A stretch of 64,000 nucleotides of DNA from Azorinus chamasolen (taxonomy: Eukaryota; Mollusca; Bivalvia; Cardiida; Solecurtidae), in assembly GCA_963576725.1 (NCBI GenBank), contig OY755237.1, forward strand, positions 66,560,269 to 66,624,268, read 5' to 3'. A program made the position numbers and the translations under genes. This document shows positions 60,741 to 64,000 of this stretch, one piece after another (within the stretch, counting starts at the first letter, position 1; every line of letters begins with the position of its first letter). Below the pieces are notes generated by a model. That model did not search any database. It was not told where the DNA came from and saw nothing but the letters and a program-made list of their open reading frames with translations.

Positions 60741-61140
60741 CCAAATATATATAAATGTTTTATATGTTCTTACATGCACTGGATGCAGAGAGTTTTATAT
60801 AGGACAAACTGGTGACAAACTGAGAACAAGAAGAACTATCCATTCACAGCAAATTAGAGACCCTTCAACAAGACAAATTCCTTTAAGCGAACATTTAGAA
60901 AAATGCGGAATCAAAACCCTTCAATATGAAATATTTCCCTTTTTTAAATTAAAGACAGATAGTGTTTCAGCTAGGCTAGAAAAATAAAAATATTTTATAC
61001 AAAATTTAAACCAACCCTCAATGCAATTAATTTCTAATTCAAACATTTGTCTGACAGAGTTACTAGCCTTACAGGAAGTAGGGACATCGACGTCATGACA
61101 ACAAAGTTTTTAAGTTATTAATTAAAGATTTTAAAGCCAT
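60736..61140 (+). mobile_element. Penelope-like element fragment (GIY-YIG endonuclease)
   Basis: From about 60760 the frame reads LYVLTCTGCREFYIGQTGDK (the GIY and YIG halves with a CxxC) followed by LRTRRTIHSQQI with the catalytic-type Arg, then LSEHLEKCG and RLEK, a stop at 60985, and KYFIQNLNQ beyond it. This is the C-terminal GIY-YIG endonuclease of Penelope-like elements or a close relative. The reverse transcriptase is absent and the frame has a stop, so it is a dead fragment. Confidence 0.75.
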
Positions 61141-61198
61141 ATAACATTTAGTCTTTTTTAATATATATATAGCCTTTCCGGTTGTATTCTATTGCCAG

Positions 61199-61199
61199 T

Positions 61200-61272
<73 letters not shown>
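61199..61272. repeat. (TA)n microsatellite
   Basis: About 74 bp of almost uninterrupted TA. The family C MITE at 61273 has inserted at its end, using TA as target. Confidence 0.95.
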
Positions 61273-61275
<3 letters not shown>

Positions 61276-61476
61276 TAAAACCTCTCTATAACAGCCACTA
61301 AATTATATCAAGCATTCTGTGTTAAAGTCAGGTGGGTGCTTAAAGCAAGGTGAAAGTACAACAGAATGCTCCTATAGGAGGATTCTGTTTTACTTTCACC
61401 TTGCTTGAAGCAACCACCTGTCCTAAATTCCAACTAATTAGCACAATTTAGTGGTTGTTAAAGAGAGGTTTTACTG
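61273..61476. mobile_element. Family C MITE
   Basis: 204 bp, CAGTAAAACCTCTCTATAAC...GAGAGGTTTTACTG, TA both sides. Core GCTTAAAGCAAGGTGAAAGT with apex TGCTCCTATAGGAGGA. Confidence 0.9.
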
Positions 61477-61479
61477 TAT

Positions 61480-61990
61480 GTTTATTTAGCTGCTTGAAAG
61501 GATGTACACAAATTTTCACAAAATGAAAAAAAAAAATTAAAGGGGGAAAAAACAACTAAAATGACAAAGGGTTAATATAAGTACCTAAATTTTCCAACAC
61601 AAAATAATAATGATTGTCCTATACGTTTCCATTGGTTACACATCCAAATTAAAGAAAATTTATATAACATTGGCAACCATGTTTTGTTTTATAATCACTG
61701 AAAAGTAAAATCAACCCTACAATTGCATTTTTTTGTCTTTTTGTACCCATAAAACCGAGTTTCTGTTGAAATTAAAATATGAGCGCAGCCATTGACAGAT
61801 AATATTATATTTACTACATAGTTCTATTACAATAAATGTTACATGTCTTGAACTATTGATAGCTGCTCTCATATCTAAAAATTAAATTAATATATGATGG
61901 GTGGGTTAAACGAACTTTGCAATCCACAACTTTGATTGTCCACAATCAGGTTGTTCAAATAGTAGCCTCTGACCAGGGTCTCTACTGTTG
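61480..61990. other. No gene or repeat recognised
   Basis: AT-rich sequence with no coding pattern on either strand. Confidence 0.35.
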
Positions 61991-61999
61991 GTCAAGACT

Positions 62000-62417
62000 A
62001 ACTCTTTGCATGCTAGTGGCAACTTTGTACCCTATGCAAACAGTTAGAACCCAGATGTGACACTGACCTACTATATTGACCTCATTTGGATCCAAACTCT
62101 TTGATCTTCTGACTACATTTTTTAAGAGAAATTTCAGAACTGCAACAGACGAAAAATTCTGCAGATGATGATTACCTACCATGCAAAAGTTAACACTTTA
62201 CCACACAGATATCCCTTTAAAGTCTATGTAAACAGAGATGACCCAGATCGGATGGCTCTCTGATCAGGGTCTGCTCTGTTTACTTATGAGGTAATATAGA
62301 CCCGATTCTACAATTTGTGCAATGGCCAAAACTTCACTTGTTCATAACTCTATTATAAAGCTTATTAATATTCATAAAGTAAATACTTCTTTCATGAATA
62401 TCTATCAACCAAAAGGT
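62000..62417. mobile_element. Family F MITE and family A MITE sharing TTAA
   Basis: Family F 62000-62189 (CTCTTTGCATGCTAGTGG...CATGCAAAAG); TTAA 62190-62193; family A 62194-62417 reverse, hairpin apex reduced to GGCTCTCTGATC. Confidence 0.75.
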
Positions 62418-62533
62418 TATAATAGTAAAAATCTGCCTAATGTATGTACAACAGTGTAACCCCTGGTCCATGATTCAGTTACAAATCAGCACTGCTTGTA
62501 ACAGATCCAAAATGGCAAGTGTATGTATATATA

Positions 62534-62737
62534 CAGTAGAATCCCTCTAATGCCACCACTTAAAGAATAACCATAGCTGTCTTTATAAGCAGGTGGTTGC
62601 TTAATGCAGGATGAAAGTAATGCAGAAAGCTCCTATAGGAGCTTTCTGCATAACTTTCGTCCTGCATTAAGCTACCACCTGCCTCCGCCAGACAGAATTA
62701 TGTCCCTTTTTGGTGGTCACATTAGAGGGTTTTTACA
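62534..62737. mobile_element. Family C MITE
   Basis: CAGTAGAATCCCTCTAATGC...CATTAGAGGGTTTTTAC, left TA at 62532-62533. Perfect apex AAAGCTCCTATAGGAGCTTT. Confidence 0.85.
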
Positions 62738-62783
62738 AAATTCTGTTTGAAAAACAAATTCTGAACGCTTGGTTTATACCCTC

Positions 62784-62981
62784 ATTACCCTAACTATTTG
62801 TACATCAAATCTCCCCCTCTCCATGGGTATATATAAAGTTTGGCATCATTGTGATAACTTTATATTAAGACTACGGTAGTAGCAAATAGTGTTGAACCTG
62901 ATCAAATGGCTTCTTCAGGACAGTTTGATCTGGTTCTGCGCTATTTACATAGGTTTGCCTGCCAAAATACTTGGGGTAACA
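62784..62981. mobile_element. Family M hairpin element
   Basis: CATTACCCTAACTATTTGTA left end, GCAAATAGTGTTGAACCTG with TCTGGTTCTGCGCTATTTAC, right end AAATACTTGGGGTAAC. Confidence 0.7.
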
Positions 62982-63254
62982 CGGTAATAAGTGTATGCTG
63001 AAGTTTACATTAAAAGGTATCAAAGCATATCCTGAATTGAAGTTTTAATATACTTTACACATAGAAAGAAATAACTCTCTCCTTTCATACAATATAAAAT
63101 ACGGAAATCTATTAAGCAAAATACAACTCTGAAAATCACATTGCTCTAAGGATGAACAGCAAAAAATCTGGTACCCCCATATTTCGTCCATGTCATGTGA
63201 AAAGTGATACTCAATCATTGCAAAAGTGTAGACCCAGATCAAGAAATTTCTGAG

Positions 63255-63415
63255 TCCCTAATTACCCTATGTATTTAGCCACCAAATCTCCCCTTTCCAT
63301 CTGTTTTTAAAATTGAATAGTTTAATTTGGCACAGTTTTGACAAGTTGAAATAGAAGAGGCTTGATCTGGGCTATTTGCTGAAATTTGTCTGTCCAAATA
63401 CCTAGGACAATGACA
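63255..63415. mobile_element. Family M element, core partly lost
   Basis: AATTACCCTATGTATTTAGC left end, right part GGGCTATTTGCTG and AAATACCTAGGACAATGA. Confidence 0.5.
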
Positions 63416-63539
63416 GTAAATATTTATGTCAAATTTCAACCAAAAAGTGCTGCATTCAAGAATTCAAAAGTACATGATGTGACAAAGTATATGCATCTGT
63501 GAAATCAAAATTGAAAATAGTATTACCAACACAGCAACA

Positions 63540-63835
63540 TATAAATGTGCATACTCAGATACTAAAATCATTACAGTAAAATCTTGATTATTCGAATTTT
63601 TGGTTTAGAAGAATTTAGAACCTTTTAGGCAGGTAGCTGCTTAATGCATGGTGAAAGTCATGCAGAAAGCTCCTAGAGGAGCTTTCTGCATGACTTTCAC
63701 CATGCATTAAGCTGCCACCTGTCTTAAAGATCGATAATGATATGTATTTTAGTGTTCGAATAATCGAGATTTACTGTATTTCTCCTCCCAACCCTATGTT
63801 GTGACCATCTGTAGGATCGTCTCTTTGCCAACGTT
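63540..63835. mobile_element. Family E element split by a family C MITE
   Basis: GTGCATACTCAGATACTAAA ATCAT on the left (63548-63571) and TTTCTCCTCCCAACCCTATG on the right (63779 on) are adjacent parts of family E; the gap is the family C copy at 63574. Confidence 0.75.
63574..63776. mobile_element. Family C MITE nested in family E, TA duplication
   Basis: 203 bp, CAGTAAAATCTTGATTATTC...TCGAGATTTACTG, TA at 63572-63573 and 63777-63778. Near-perfect hairpin with apex AAAGCTCCTAGAGGAGCTTT. Very similar to 23016-23219. Confidence 0.9.
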
Positions 63836-64000
63836 TGTCTAGATCTGTCCGATTACTCAGAATAATTGCAGTATCCCAAATATTTTAGCAAGAAATAAAA
63901 ATGCGCAAAATTGCATCAAATGCATGTAAAATGTATCATAAGTTACCACTCTGTAAAATGTATCATAGTTACAATATCAACCATAACACATGCAGCACAT

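Noticed and set aside
1..64000. tRNA, rRNA or other classical RNA genes
   Set aside because: I looked for cloverleaf-type A/B boxes and conserved rRNA words and found none I could support by eye; a covariance-model scan would settle it.
1..64000. LTR retrotransposons or endogenous viruses
   Set aside because: No gag, protease, integrase or long direct terminal repeats were seen; the reverse transcriptase pieces are of non-LTR type.

Overview
This window looks like intron-rich animal DNA, most probably from a bivalve mollusc. It is AT-rich, carries split genes with GT/AG introns, and has no bacterial-style operons. Its repeats (CR1/Jockey-type reverse transcriptase fragments, a Penelope GIY-YIG piece, a 157-bp satellite with a short 'GCGGGTATAATGA'-like tail) are of the sort common in molluscs. 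The species call is an inference.

Two host genes can be assembled by hand. (1) YRDC (threonylcarbamoyl-AMP synthase), plus strand: five exons joined 3374-3482, 5950-6148, 7842-8076, 8565-8701 and 10359-10416, giving a complete 245-residue protein. (2) An unrecognised gene on the minus strand: 13 exons between 60410 and 23549, all phases compatible, giving 589 residues of uninterrupted reading frame plus a stop and an AATAAA signal. Its 5' end lies beyond the right edge. One of its exons (30004-30506) contains a coding minisatellite of 27/30-bp units.

The rest is overwhelmingly non-autonomous hairpin transposons (MITEs). The letters are mine. Family A: TTAA-flanked, CCCTTT...AAAGGG ends, palindromic core reading GCAAACAGAG...CTCTGTTTGC; about 75 copies or fragments (A2 is a subfamily with a different long arm). 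Family B: TTAA-flanked, CCCATTCCCTC...GAGGGAATGGG, core GAGCATTTGCTCC. Family G: TTAA-flanked, CCCTTCGCTTGC ends, 242 bp. Family N: TTAA-flanked, core AAACAGTGTAGACC. Family F: TTAA-flanked, CTCTTTGCATGC-like ends, core GTTTGGATCC. These resemble piggyBac-derived MITEs (TTAA duplication, CCC ends). Family C: TA-flanked, CAGTAAAACC...GGTTTTACTG, about 204 bp; family D: TA-flanked, CAGTTGAACTTCGATATC ends, about 315 bp. These resemble pogo/Tigger-type MITEs. Families E (TTTCTCCACCAAACCCTATG), H (GAGTCTGAGATCATTCTC) and M (ACCCTAAGTATT...AATACTTAGGGT) are further hairpins.

Layout: 0.5-5.2 kb, two broken reverse transcriptase copies around YRDC exon 1; 5.9-10.4 kb, the remaining YRDC exons with MITE-filled introns; 11.8-13.6 kb, a decayed tyrosine-recombinase transposon; 14-23 kb, MITEs, a Penelope 3' end and the 157-bp satellite; 23.5-60.4 kb, the minus-strand gene with MITE-packed introns; 60.7-64 kb, a Penelope fragment, a TA microsatellite and more MITEs. 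The most striking pattern is a common hairpin apex, GCTCC-NNNN-GGAGC, shared by TTAA-type and TA-type families, together with repeated nesting of families into one another and chimeric elements that switch family near the hairpin.
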